Source of the DNA: Paracoccus marinaquae
Lineage (GTDB): Bacteria; Pseudomonadota; Alphaproteobacteria; Rhodobacterales; Rhodobacteraceae
Length of the DNA: 64,000 nucleotides
Assembly: GCF_018860165.1 (NCBI RefSeq)
Contig: NZ_JAHKNG010000004.1
Span: forward strand, 62,001-126,000
Reading direction: 5' to 3'
Of the stretch, positions 46,818-54,970 are shown one piece after another. The translations under genes were made by a program, and so were the position numbers. The notes under the pieces were generated by a model. That model did not search any database. It was not told where the DNA came from and was given only the letters and a program-made list of their open reading frames with translations. The number at the start of each line of letters is the position of its first letter. Within the stretch, counting starts at the first letter, position 1.

Positions 46818-47429
46818 ATGCCGAGCGTTGAAGAGATTGCACGAGAGATCGTCGCCCGCGAGGGCGGCTATGTGAACGATCCCGACGATCCGGGCGGGGC
46901 CACAAAATACGGGGTGACGATCGGCACGATGCGGTCGCTGGGGCTGGATATGAACCGCGACGGTCGTGTCGATTCCGCCGATGTGAAGGCGCTGAGCCGG
47001 GAGCAGGCCGAAGGGATTTTCGTCGAGCATTATTTCCGCCGGCCGCGCCTGGCCGAACTGCCACCGGTGGTGCAGGCCAGCGTCTTCGACATGTATGTGA
47101 ATGCCGGGGCCAATGCGGTGAAGATCCTGCAGCAACTGGTGACCCGGATGGGCTTTCCGGTGGCGGGCGATGGCGTGGTCGGGCCGAAGACCATCGCGGC
47201 GGCGGCGGATGCGGCGGCCGCCGCGCCGGATCATCTGGGCGATGCCTACGGGATCGCGCGGCGGAACTATTACTACGCGCTGGCCGACCGGCGCCCGGCG
47301 AGCCGCAAATATGCGCGCATGCGCGGCGGCGGCAAGGGTGGCTGGATCACCCGGGCCGAGGCCTTCATCACGCCGAAATATCACCTGACCGAGGCCGGGC
47401 ACCGCGAAAGGACTGCGAAATGGGCATGA
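46818..47429 (+). CDS. Endolysin: glycoside hydrolase 108 N-acetylmuramidase, GTA-type
   Basis: This 203-residue muramidase has the GH108 motif AREGGYVNDPDDPGGATKYG at residues 13-32, with Glu15 as the expected catalytic residue, and GAGANAV-type peptidoglycan-binding residues (YVNAGANAVKILQQL, GDGVVGPKT). It matches the holin-associated muramidases of Rhodobacteraceae. In Rhodobacter capsulatus such a pair releases GTA particles from the cell and sits away from the main GTA cluster. It overlaps the holin gene by ten bases. No secretion signal is seen, as expected when a holin lets it out. Confidence 0.9.
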   Translation: MPSVEEIAREIVAREGGYVNDPDDPGGATKYGVTIGTMRSLGLDMNRDGRVDSADVKALSREQAEGIFVEHYFRRPRLAELPPVVQASVFDMYVNAGANAVKILQQLVTRMGFPVAGDGVVGPKTIAAAADAAAAAPDHLGDAYGIARRNYYYALADRRPASRKYARMRGGGKGGWITRAEAFITPKYHLTEAGHRERTAKWA

Positions 47430-47926
47430 TCGAGCGTTTCATCGGGCTTGCGCCCGGCATCACCGCGCTTGGCAGCGCCGCGACCGGCATGGCCGAAGTG
47501 TTCACCCAGAACGCCACCCGCAAGATGGAACTGGAGGAGGAGGCCTATGCCCGCGCCATCACCCAGTTGGGGCAGGAGTTCCAGATCGCCCGGGCCGGAT
47601 TCTTCGACAGCCTCGTCAACGGGTTGAACCGACTGCCCCGGCCATTGCTGGCTCTGGGGACGATGGCGCTGTTCGTCTATGCCATGGTGGAACCCGTCGG
47701 TTTCGGGCTGCGCATGGAGGGGCTGCAGCAGGTGCCCGAGCCGCTGTGGTGGCTGCTGGGGGCCATCGTGGGCTTCTATTTCGGGGCGCGCGAGGCGCAT
47801 CACTTCCGCAACCGGGCCTGGCCTGCGCGGGCGCAGGCACTGGAGGCGGCGCCGGTCGCGTCTCCGGATGACGATTTCGCCGACAATGCCGCCCTCAGGG
47901 ATTGGGTCTCGGGCCTGCGCGGATAG
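47420..47926 (+). CDS. Holin-family protein of the GTA-type lysis pair
   Basis: This 168-residue protein has hydrophobic segments near residues 76-95 (LALGTMALFVYAMVEPVGF) and 112-128 (LWWLLGAIVGFYFGARE), plus a hydrophobic N-terminus, which fits the three-TM holin family that partners muramidases in Rhodobacteraceae. It should form pores in the inner membrane for endolysin escape. It overlaps the endolysin gene and is followed by a strong terminator, so the pair is a separate unit within the ccm genes. Confidence 0.85.
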   Translation: MGMIERFIGLAPGITALGSAATGMAEVFTQNATRKMELEEEAYARAITQLGQEFQIARAGFFDSLVNGLNRLPRPLLALGTMALFVYAMVEPVGFGLRMEGLQQVPEPLWWLLGAIVGFYFGAREAHHFRNRAWPARAQALEAAPVASPDDDFADNAALRDWVSGLRG

Positions 47927-47955
47927 GTCACACGGAAAACTGAGCGGGATCGACG

Positions 47956-47980
47956 AAGGGGGGACTTTCCCCCCTTTTTG
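47956..47980 (+). terminator. Rho-independent terminator after the lysis pair
   Basis: AAGGGGGGA-CTT-TCCCCCCTTTTTG: a 7-bp perfect stem with a 3-nt loop and five Ts, 30 bases past the holin stop and before ccmF. Confidence 0.9.
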
Positions 47981-48017
47981 CGTCGCCCTATGCTGCGGGG
48001 GACGGAGGACCGCCCCC

Positions 48018-49979
48018 ATGATCGCAGAATTCGGCCATTTCGCCCTGATCCTCGCCTTTGCGGTGTCGCTGTATCAGATGACCGTTCCGATGATCGGCGC
48101 GGCCAAGGGCTGGGCCGGCTGGATGGACAGCGCCCGTCCCGCCGCCATGACGCAGTTCCTGCTGGTGGGGCTGTCCTTCGCGGCGCTGACGGTGGCGTTC
48201 GTTACCTCGGATTTCTCGCTGAAGCTGGTCTACGAGAACAGCCATACCGCCAAGCCGATGCTCTACAAGGTGACCGGCGTCTGGGGCAATCACGAGGGCT
48301 CGATGCTGCTCTGGGTGCTGATCCTGGCGCTGTTCGGGGCGGCGGCGGCGGCCTGGGGGGGCAATCTGCCACCCAGCCTGCGCGCCCGCGTGCTGGGGGT
48401 GCAGGCCTCGATCGCGGCGGCCTTCTATGCCTTCATCATCTTCACCTCGAACCCGTTCCTGCGGCTGGCCAATCCGCCCTTCGACGGGCGCGACCTGAAC
48501 CCGCTGCTGCAGGATCCGGGCCTCGCCTTCCATCCGCCGTTCCTGTACCTCGGCTATGTCGGGCTTTCGATGACCTTCAGCTTTGCCCTTGCCGCGCTGA
48601 TCGAGGGGCGGGTGGACGCGGCCTGGGCGCGGTGGGTCCGGCCCTGGACGCTGGCCGCCTGGATGTTCCTGACCGTCGGCATCGCGCTTGGCTCGTGGTG
48701 GGCCTATTACGAGCTGGGCTGGGGCGGGTTCTGGTTCTGGGATCCGGTGGAGAACGCCAGCTTCATGCCCTGGCTTCTGGCGGCGGCGCTGCTGCATTCG
48801 GCCATCGTCGTCGAAAAGCGCGAGGCGCTGAAAAGCTGGACCATCCTGTTGGCGATCATGGCCTTCGGGTTCTCGATGATCGGCACCTTCATCGTGCGCT
48901 CGGGCGTCATCACCTCGGTCCACAGCTTTGCCAGCGACCCGGCACGCGGCGTGTTCATCCTTGGCATCCTGACCGTCTTCGTGGGCGGCGGGCTGACGCT
49001 TTACGCCGCGCGGGCGGGGGCGATGACGGCCAAGGGGGTCTTCGCGCCGGTCTCGCGCGAGGGCGCGCTGGTCCTGAACAACGTGCTGCTGGCGGTCGCG
49101 GCCTTCGTGGTCTTCATCGGCACCATGTGGCCGCTGGTGGCCGAACTCCTGTGGGACCGCAAGCTGTCGGTCGGCGCGCCCTTCTTCAACAAGGCCTTCA
49201 CGCCCTTCATGATCGTGCTGGCCATCGTGCTGCCGGTGGGGGCGATCCTGCCGTGGAAGCGGGCGGTGCTGGCCCGCGCGCTGGCGCCGCTGCGCGGGGC
49301 GCTGCTGTTCGCGGTGGCGGTCATGCTGCTGGTCTTTGCCGTCTCGACCGGGCGCAGCGCCATCGCGGTGGTCGGCGCCGGTCTGGGCGCCTGGCTGGTC
49401 GCGGGGGCGGTGGCGGAACTGATCCACCGCACCGGCAAGTCGGGCCTGTCGCGCCTGCTGCGGCTGCCGCGGGCCGACTGGGGCAAGGCCATCGCCCATG
49501 GCGGGCTGGGCGTGACCTTCATCGGCATCGGCCTGCTGACCGCCTGGCAGGTCGAGGATATCCGCGTGGCGCAGGTCGGCGAGCCCTTCGATCTGGCCGG
49601 CTATCAGGTCACGCTGACGGCGGTCGAGGAGGTCGAGGGGCCGAACTACATCTCGACCACCGGCACGCTGCAGGTGACGCGCGGCGGCCGCGAGGTGGCG
49701 GTGCTTTATCCCGAAAAGCGGGTCTATCCGGTGCAGGCCATGCCGACCACCGAGGCGGCGATCGACAACGGCATCTTCCGCGACATCTATCTGGTCATCG
49801 GGGACGCGCAGGCCGATGGCGGCTGGGCGATCCGCTCCTATATCAAGCCCTTCGCCAACTGGATCTGGCTGGGCTCGATCCTGATGGCGCTTGGCGGCCT
49901 GATCAGCCTGTCGGACCGGCGCTATCGCGTGGCCGCAGGCGCGCGGCGCGCGGCGGCCAGCGCGGTGCCGGCGGAATGA
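48018..49979 (+). CDS. ccmF: Cytochrome c heme lyase subunit CcmF
   Basis: This 653-residue polytopic inner-membrane protein attaches heme to apocytochrome c. The many transmembrane segments, the tryptophan-rich heme-handling motif GWGGFWFWDPVENASFMPW near residue 235, KVTGVWGNHEGSMLLWVLIL near 85, and conserved histidines mark CcmF. GGAGGACC precedes the ATG at 48018. It overlaps ccmH by ATGA. It is separated from ccmE by the lysis pair and its terminator, so it needs its own promoter within about 90 bases. Confidence 0.96.
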   Translation: MIAEFGHFALILAFAVSLYQMTVPMIGAAKGWAGWMDSARPAAMTQFLLVGLSFAALTVAFVTSDFSLKLVYENSHTAKPMLYKVTGVWGNHEGSMLLWVLILALFGAAAAAWGGNLPPSLRARVLGVQASIAAAFYAFIIFTSNPFLRLANPPFDGRDLNPLLQDPGLAFHPPFLYLGYVGLSMTFSFALAALIEGRVDAAWARWVRPWTLAAWMFLTVGIALGSWWAYYELGWGGFWFWDPVENASFMPWLLAAALLHSAIVVEKREALKSWTILLAIMAFGFSMIGTFIVRSGVITSVHSFASDPARGVFILGILTVFVGGGLTLYAARAGAMTAKGVFAPVSREGALVLNNVLLAVAAFVVFIGTMWPLVAELLWDRKLSVGAPFFNKAFTPFMIVLAIVLPVGAILPWKRAVLARALAPLRGALLFAVAVMLLVFAVSTGRSAIAVVGAGLGAWLVAGAVAELIHRTGKSGLSRLLRLPRADWGKAIAHGGLGVTFIGIGLLTAWQVEDIRVAQVGEPFDLAGYQVTLTAVEEVEGPNYISTTGTLQVTRGGREVAVLYPEKRVYPVQAMPTTEAAIDNGIFRDIYLVIGDAQADGGWAIRSYIKPFANWIWLGSILMALGGLISLSDRRYRVAAGARRAAASAVPAE

Positions 49980-50440
49980 AACGGCTGGCCCTGATCCTTG
50001 CGCTGCTGTTGGCGCTGCCGCTGGCGGCGCTGGCGGTGCAGCCCGACGAGGTGCTGGACGACCCGGTGCTGGAGGGGCGCGCGCGCCAGATCTCGCAAAA
50101 GCTGCGCTGTCCGGTCTGCCAGGGCGAGAATATCGACGAATCGAATGCCGCCATCAGCCGCGATCTGCGGCTTTACGTTCGCGAAAGGCTGGTCGCCGGA
50201 GACGACGACACGCAGGTGGTCGACGCGGTGGTGGACCGCTTCGGCGAATTCGTGCTGTTCGAGCCGCGTGCCCGCGGCGGCAATCTGGTTCTGTGGCTCG
50301 CCGGGCCGGCGATGGCCCTGATCGCGCTGCTGATCGCCTGGCGTTTCATGCGCGGCCGCGCGGCCGCCGCAGCGCCGCCGGCGGTCACGCTGAGCGAGGC
50401 AGAAAGATCGCGTCTCGACGAGATCATGCGGGGCGAGTGA
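49976..50440 (+). CDS. ccmH: Cytochrome c maturation thiol protein CcmH
   Basis: This 154-residue protein reduces the heme-binding cysteines of apocytochrome c. It has a signal peptide (MKRLALILALLLALPLAALA), the redox motif LRCPVCQGENIDESN, YVRERLVAGDDDTQVVDAVV, a C-terminal transmembrane segment (LVLWLAGPAMALIALLIAWR) and a short cytoplasmic tail. It overlaps ccmF by ATGA. CcmI, CcmG and CcmABCD are not in the window. Confidence 0.94.
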   Translation: MKRLALILALLLALPLAALAVQPDEVLDDPVLEGRARQISQKLRCPVCQGENIDESNAAISRDLRLYVRERLVAGDDDTQVVDAVVDRFGEFVLFEPRARGGNLVLWLAGPAMALIALLIAWRFMRGRAAAAAPPAVTLSEAERSRLDEIMRGE

Positions 50441-50505
50441 CGCGAGGTTCGGCTTTGCAGGCCGCAGCGATTTGAGCATCATGCCTCCCAAACAGGGGAG
50501 ATGCC

Positions 50506-51276
50506 ATGAGCTACGAAACCATCCAGTTCGGGGTAAGCGACGGAATTGCCACGCTGACTCTCGACCGTCCGCAGATGATGAACGCGCTGAACAGCCGCAT
50601 GCGGGCCGAGATCACCCAAGCGCTGACCACGCTTGACGCCGAGGTGCGCTGCGTGGTGCTGACCGGGAACGGGCGGGCCTTCTGCTCGGGCCAGGATCTG
50701 AGCGATGCGGGCGAGGAACTGGACCTCGAGGCGACGCTGCGCGACGAATACGAGCCGATGCTGCATGCGGTGCGCAACGCGCCCGTGCCGGTGATCTCGG
50801 CGGTGAACGGCACCGCCGCCGGGGCCGGGGCCAATCTGGCGCTGGTGGCCGATGTGGTCATCGCGGCTGAAAGCGCCAATTTCATCCAGGCGTTCACCCG
50901 GATCGGCCTGATTCCGGATGCGGGCGGAACCTGGGCGATCCCGCGTGCGGTCGGGGGCGCGCGCGCCATGGGCATGATGCTGTTTGCCGATGCGATCCCG
51001 GCCCGGCAGGCGGCCGATTGGGGGCTGATCTGGGAGGCGTTTCCGGATGAGGCTTTCGCCGAGGGCGTCGCCGCGCGCGCGCGCCATCTGGCGCAGGGGC
51101 CGACCTTGGCCTATTGCGCCGTCCGCGAGGCGGTCTCGGCCTCGTTCGACAACGATCTGGACGGGCAACTGGCCCTGGAGGCGCGGCTGCAGGGGCAGGC
51201 CGGGCGCAGCAGCGATTTTCGCGAGGGCGTGGCGGCGTTCCTCGAAAAGCGCAAGCCGCGCTTTATCGGGCGCTGA
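50506..51276 (+). CDS. Enoyl-CoA hydratase/isomerase, PaaG-like
   Basis: This 256-residue crotonase-fold enzyme has the oxyanion-hole elements FCSGQDLSD (residues 64-72) and GTAAGAGANLALVAD, and AFTRIGLIPDAGGTW, typical of ring-1,2-epoxyphenylacetyl-CoA isomerase or a general enoyl-CoA hydratase. In the PaaG type the Asp in LIPDAGG position is catalytic, and it is present. The exact substrate is uncertain. No other paa genes are near. It abuts the convergent NUDIX gene. Confidence 0.87.
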   Translation: MSYETIQFGVSDGIATLTLDRPQMMNALNSRMRAEITQALTTLDAEVRCVVLTGNGRAFCSGQDLSDAGEELDLEATLRDEYEPMLHAVRNAPVPVISAVNGTAAGAGANLALVADVVIAAESANFIQAFTRIGLIPDAGGTWAIPRAVGGARAMGMMLFADAIPARQAADWGLIWEAFPDEAFAEGVAARARHLAQGPTLAYCAVREAVSASFDNDLDGQLALEARLQGQAGRSSDFREGVAAFLEKRKPRFIGR

Positions 51277-51972
51277 TCAGACGATCTGCGAAAAGCGCGG
51301 CGAGGGGCCGCGATTGTCGAAGAAGGGAACCGTATCCGGCAGGGGCAGGGGCGCGTCATGCGCGACCGACCCCACCAGTTCGGCCACCTCGGCCAGAACC
51401 ACCTCGGTGATGAAGGGCAGGTTCAGCGCCCGCGCCTCGGTCAGCGGCACCCAGTGCAGATGCGACAGTTCATCGCAGGCGCGGCCGAAATCCTCGGGGT
51501 CGCCGGAAATCGCGGCGGCGTCAGCGACGAAGAAATGCGCGTCAAAGCGGCGCGGCCGGCCCGGCGGGGTGATCGCGCGGAAGACATAGGACAGCGTTGA
51601 AGCGTCCGGGCCGAGGCCGGTTTCGGCATAGCCCGGCCACGGGCTGCGCGGACCGCCCGTCTGGCCGATCAGCAGCCCGGTTTCCTCGGCCAGTTCGCGC
51701 AGTGCGGCGGCCGCGATGGCGTCGGGATTGCTGCCCGCACCCTCGCGCGGCTCGGCGCCAAGCCGGCGGAGATGCGGCTCGGCCAGCTTGCGGGCCAGCG
51801 GCGCACCCGCATCCTCGGCATCGACGGCGCCGCCCGGAAAGACGTATTTCGATGGCATGAACACGGCCTTGGCGCCGCGCATCCCCATCAGCACCGAGGC
51901 ACCCGAGGCCGCGCGCCGCAGCAGGATCATGGTCGCCGCGTCGCGGATCGGCGGATCGGCAGGGGAATTCAT
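51277..51972 (-). CDS. NUDIX hydrolase
   Basis: This 231-residue hydrolase has the NUDIX box as AAAALRELAEETGLLIG (REx2EEx G core intact) near residue 80 and YVFPGGAVDAED before it. The length and FITEVVLAEVAELV tail fit the NUDT19/coenzyme A-related group, but the substrate is not determined. The ATG overlaps the stop of the DUF983 gene upstream (ATGA), so the two are co-translated. Confidence 0.88.
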   Translation of the reverse strand: MNSPADPPIRDAATMILLRRAASGASVLMGMRGAKAVFMPSKYVFPGGAVDAEDAGAPLARKLAEPHLRRLGAEPREGAGSNPDAIAAAALRELAEETGLLIGQTGGPRSPWPGYAETGLGPDASTLSYVFRAITPPGRPRRFDAHFFVADAAAISGDPEDFGRACDELSHLHWVPLTEARALNLPFITEVVLAEVAELVGSVAHDAPLPLPDTVPFFDNRGPSPRFSQIV

Positions 51973-52394
51973 GTCGTCGCGGGTTCGGGGGCGTCGCCGA
52001 AGCCGTGCATCCGCCGCGCCCATTGCAACCCGACCATCGCCCCCTTGATGCGCGGTAGCAGCAACAGGGACAGCACGATGGCGCCGAGGCCGAAGCTGAG
52101 GATCATGGTCGCCGCCGAGGGCCGCCAGGCGATATAGCTGGCCAGCAGCAGCGGCGCGCCCAGATGCGAGACCAGCAGGATGGTCAGGTAGGCCGGGCCG
52201 TCATCGGCGCGCTGGTGATGCAGTTCCTCGGCGCAGGTCGGGCAGTGATCGGCAACCTTCAGATATCCGCGGAACAGCCGGCCCTCGCCGCAGGCCGGGC
52301 AGTACCCGCGGGTGCCGCGCCACATCGCCTGCCCGGTCGGGCGCTCGGTCTCCGGGGTTGCGGTCGATCCGCGGGACATCAGGGCTTGTGGCAT
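51969..52394 (-). CDS. DUF983 membrane protein with a zinc-ribbon
   Basis: This 141-residue protein has zinc-ribbon cysteines CPACGEGRLF and CPTCAEEL, then two hydrophobic segments (YLTILLVSHLGAPLLLASYI and AATMILSFGLGAIVLSLLLL). It fits DUF983, found across alphaproteobacteria beside cytochrome assembly or heme-related genes, but no function is known. The ATG at 52394 follows GGAGG; the open frame runs further upstream without family match. Confidence 0.88.
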   Translation of the reverse strand: MPQALMSRGSTATPETERPTGQAMWRGTRGYCPACGEGRLFRGYLKVADHCPTCAEELHHQRADDGPAYLTILLVSHLGAPLLLASYIAWRPSAATMILSFGLGAIVLSLLLLPRIKGAMVGLQWARRMHGFGDAPEPATT

Positions 52395-52503
52395 CGGGCG
52401 CCTCCATGCATGGGCCGGACGCCGGATGACGTCGCGCCGCCACAATCTAGTGTCGGAATGCCGGTTTCGCCAGCCCCGGCGGGCGAGGATCTGGCGGGAA
52501 GGT

Positions 52504-53898
52504 TCAGGCCGCGTGTTCGGTCTGGGCCAGCATGACCCGGTTGCGACCATGGGACTTGGCCAGCATCAGCGCCCGGTCCGCGCGTTCAAGCGACCATTCG
52601 GCCAGCTGGTCGGGGCGCAGCCCTTCTTGGCAGGGTCGGCCGGTGGCGACGCCGACCGACAGGGTGACATGCACAGAGCCGCCCCCGGACAGATCCGGCA
52701 GCGGAATGGGTTGCGCCTCGACCGCCCGGCGCAGATCTTCGGCACAGCGATAGGCCGCCGCCTCATCCGCCCCGGGCAGGATCGCCAGAAATTCCTCGCC
52801 GCCCAGCCGCGCGGCGATCCCCTGCGGGCCGATGACGGTTTCCAGCCGCCGCGCGACCTCGCGCAGCACGGCGTCGCCGGCGGCATGGCCGTGAAGGTCG
52901 TTGACCCGCTTGAACCGATCCAGATCCAGCAGCAGCACGGCGAAGGGCAGCCGGTCGCGCCGGGCATTGCCGACCGTCTCGGCCAGCCGCGGCAGGGCAT
53001 AGCGGCGGTTATGCAGCCCGGTCAGCGGATCGGTCATCGCCCACATCATGTTGCGCCGCAGCTCGGCCCGGCGCCGGTCGCCCTGCTTCTTGCGCGACAG
53101 CTGCGCCTGCAGCGCCAGCACCGTGCTCTCGATCCCACCACCGCCGCCAAGGTCGATGGGCAGCACGTCGCCGGCCCCCAGATCCAGCGCGACCGCCGAC
53201 AACTCGTCCCTCTCGGGCGTGGTCGCGATGACGAAGGCCGAATCGCGCGATCCGCTGCGCGAGCGCAGTTCGGACATCAGGCGCAGCCCGTCGCCGCGGC
53301 CCTCGATATCGGCGGCGATCAGGTAGAGCGCGGCCGCCCGGCCTGACGCTGCCGCCGCCAGCGCCTCTTCCGGGTTGTGGATCGAGAACCTGCAGGACAG
53401 CCGGTCCCGCAACAGGTGACGCCAGCGCAGGGCCCGCGCCGGGCTGTCGGCGACAAGTGCGATCTCGATGCGGGCGGAGGGGGCGACGAAGGCCGTTGGT
53501 GCCTCGGCAAGGGCCGACTGCAACTCGATGTCGCTTTCGGCATCGCGCAGCAATCCGCGGATCCGGGCCAGAAGCATCTGTTCATCGACATCGACAGACA
53601 GCACCGCCGCGGCCCCGGCGCGCAGCGCATCGAGCCTGCCGGCAGCCCCGGCCAGCATCAGGACCGGAATCGCCGCCAGATCGCGGTCACCCTGCAGCCG
53701 CTTGCAGATTTCGATCGGGCCGGGGGCGGCGAAGCCCTCGCCCAGAACGATCAGGTCGGGGCGATCCGCCAGGGCTCGCATCCGCAACCTCTCGGGCGTT
53801 TCAACCGTAATGACGTCATAACAGGCCGCGGCCAGCCGCACCTTCAGCCTGATCCGCGTCGTCGCCACGCCGTCAGCCACCAGGATGCGTGCGGTCAT
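52504..53898 (-). CDS. Diguanylate cyclase with two degenerate receiver domains (PleD-like)
   Basis: This 464-residue protein has two receiver-like domains (about residues 1-120 and 140-270) and a GGDEF domain with GGEEF at about residues 366-370, so it should make cyclic di-GMP. PleD architecture, but the first receiver has Gly53 where the phospho-acceptor Asp belongs (PDLIVLGEGF) and lacks the usual TK(P) lysine, so it probably is not phosphorylated. No RxxD inhibitory site is seen before GGEEF. It diverges from the DUF3572 gene. Confidence 0.9.
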   Translation of the reverse strand: MTARILVADGVATTRIRLKVRLAAACYDVITVETPERLRMRALADRPDLIVLGEGFAAPGPIEICKRLQGDRDLAAIPVLMLAGAAGRLDALRAGAAAVLSVDVDEQMLLARIRGLLRDAESDIELQSALAEAPTAFVAPSARIEIALVADSPARALRWRHLLRDRLSCRFSIHNPEEALAAAASGRAAALYLIAADIEGRGDGLRLMSELRSRSGSRDSAFVIATTPERDELSAVALDLGAGDVLPIDLGGGGGIESTVLALQAQLSRKKQGDRRRAELRRNMMWAMTDPLTGLHNRRYALPRLAETVGNARRDRLPFAVLLLDLDRFKRVNDLHGHAAGDAVLREVARRLETVIGPQGIAARLGGEEFLAILPGADEAAAYRCAEDLRRAVEAQPIPLPDLSGGGSVHVTLSVGVATGRPCQEGLRPDQLAEWSLERADRALMLAKSHGRNRVMLAQTEHAA

Positions 53899-53971
53899 CA
53901 TCTGCCCCATTCGATTCAGGTCCTCGTTCGGATGGACCCTTTCAGCAATTTCTTAATAAAGGGTTTCGACA

Positions 53972-53993
53972 GGAAGCCGGCCGGCCGGTTTCC
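53972..53993. repeat. Near-perfect 22-bp inverted repeat
   Basis: GGAAGCCGGCC followed directly by GGCCGGTTTCC forms an 11-bp dyad with one G-U-type mismatch between the divergent diguanylate cyclase and DUF3572 genes. It could be an operator or a cruciform; no regulator is assigned. Confidence 0.35.
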
Positions 53994-54019
53994 GCCGACT
54001 CAGGAAAGGAAGTGATCCA

Positions 54020-54310
54020 ATGAGCTTTTCCGCCGCACAGGCGCAGGACCTGGCGATGAACGCCTTTCTGCATGTGATCCGGCAGCCGGAACTGATCGCG
54101 GGTTTCATGGCGGCCACGGGCCTCAAGGCCGATGACCTGCGGCAACTTGCCGCGCGCCCCGAGGCCGGGCTGCAGGCGCTGGACTTCCTTCTGGAGGATG
54201 ATGCGCGCGTGCTGGAGGCCGCGCGCGCCATCGGCTGCCGTCCGCAGGATCTGCTGGCCGCCCGGGTGGCACTGGCCGGGCCGGGCAGCTATGGCTGGGA
54301 GGCCGGCTGA
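54020..54310 (+). CDS. DUF3572 family protein
   Basis: This 96-residue protein has the family layout MSFSAAQAQDLAMNAFLHVI near its start, then DDLRQLAARPEAGLQALDFL and LEDDARVLEAARAIGCRPQD, all helical. It is a conserved alphaproteobacterial protein of unknown role. In related genomes it lies next to the PleD-like diguanylate cyclase, as here. GGAAAGGAAG precedes the ATG. Confidence 0.9.
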   Translation: MSFSAAQAQDLAMNAFLHVIRQPELIAGFMAATGLKADDLRQLAARPEAGLQALDFLLEDDARVLEAARAIGCRPQDLLAARVALAGPGSYGWEAG

Positions 54311-54385
54311 CCGGCGCCCTGGCCCCGGCGGCGTTTCCGCTTTCTTCATTCTTCCGCGCTAGCCTGATCCGAACAGAGGTGGATC

Positions 54386-54970
54386 ATGCACAGACTGGTT
54401 GTTCGGGCGGTCGAGGAATTCTTGCGCGATACCTATGGCGCAAACCTGTGGCGGCAGGTCGAGATTTCCTGTGCGGTGGAACAGGTCGCTGCTGCGGCAC
54501 CGGCCGGCCGCCTGCCCGGCGGGGCCGAGCGGATGATCGCGGCGGCCGGGGCGATCCTCGAAAAGCCCGAGGGTGAGCTTTACGAGGATCTGGGCGCCTG
54601 GCTTGCCCGCCGCGAGGCGATCCGCAGGCTGCTGCGGTTTTCCGGCCGGGATTTCGCGGATTTCGTCCTCAGCCTCGAGGAATTGCCCGACCGGGCGCAT
54701 TTCGTCATCCCCGATCTGGAGATGCCGAGAATACGGGTCGAGCGCGAGGAAGATGGCACCATGCGGCTGCTGCTGGATCCCCTGGCCCCGGCCTGGTGCG
54801 CGATCCTCGGCGGGTTGCTGCGGGCCATGGCGGATGACTATGGCGCCCTCGGGCTGGTCGCGGTCGGGGGGCGCGCGGTTCAGGTGCAGATCCCCGAGGC
54901 ATCCTTCGCCGAGGGGCGCGACTTTCATCTGGAACAGGGCGATGTCCCGAACGCCGCCGGGCTGCGCTGA
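54386..54970 (+). CDS. H-NOX (heme NO-binding) domain homologue lacking heme ligands
   Basis: This 194-residue protein aligns with the H-NOX fold along its length (MHRLVVRAVEEFLRDTYG at the start; FADFVLSLEELPDRAHFVIP near residue 92-109; CAILGGLLRAMADDYGALGL near 138-157). Where H-NOX proteins carry the proximal heme histidine (NxxxLH, eight residues before the conserved Pro109) this protein has Pro101, and the YxSxR motif that grips heme propionates is replaced (about residues 131-135 read DPLAP). It is therefore unlikely to bind heme in the normal way. It is coupled (TGATG) to a diguanylate cyclase. Confidence 0.8.
   Translation: MHRLVVRAVEEFLRDTYGANLWRQVEISCAVEQVAAAAPAGRLPGGAERMIAAAGAILEKPEGELYEDLGAWLARREAIRRLLRFSGRDFADFVLSLEELPDRAHFVIPDLEMPRIRVEREEDGTMRLLLDPLAPAWCAILGGLLRAMADDYGALGLVAVGGRAVQVQIPEASFAEGRDFHLEQGDVPNAAGLR

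Noticed and set aside
46818..47926. Possible prophage remnant
   Set aside because: Only an endolysin and a holin are present, with no integrase, capsid, terminase or att-like repeats nearby; the GTA-type lysis pair explains the genes better.
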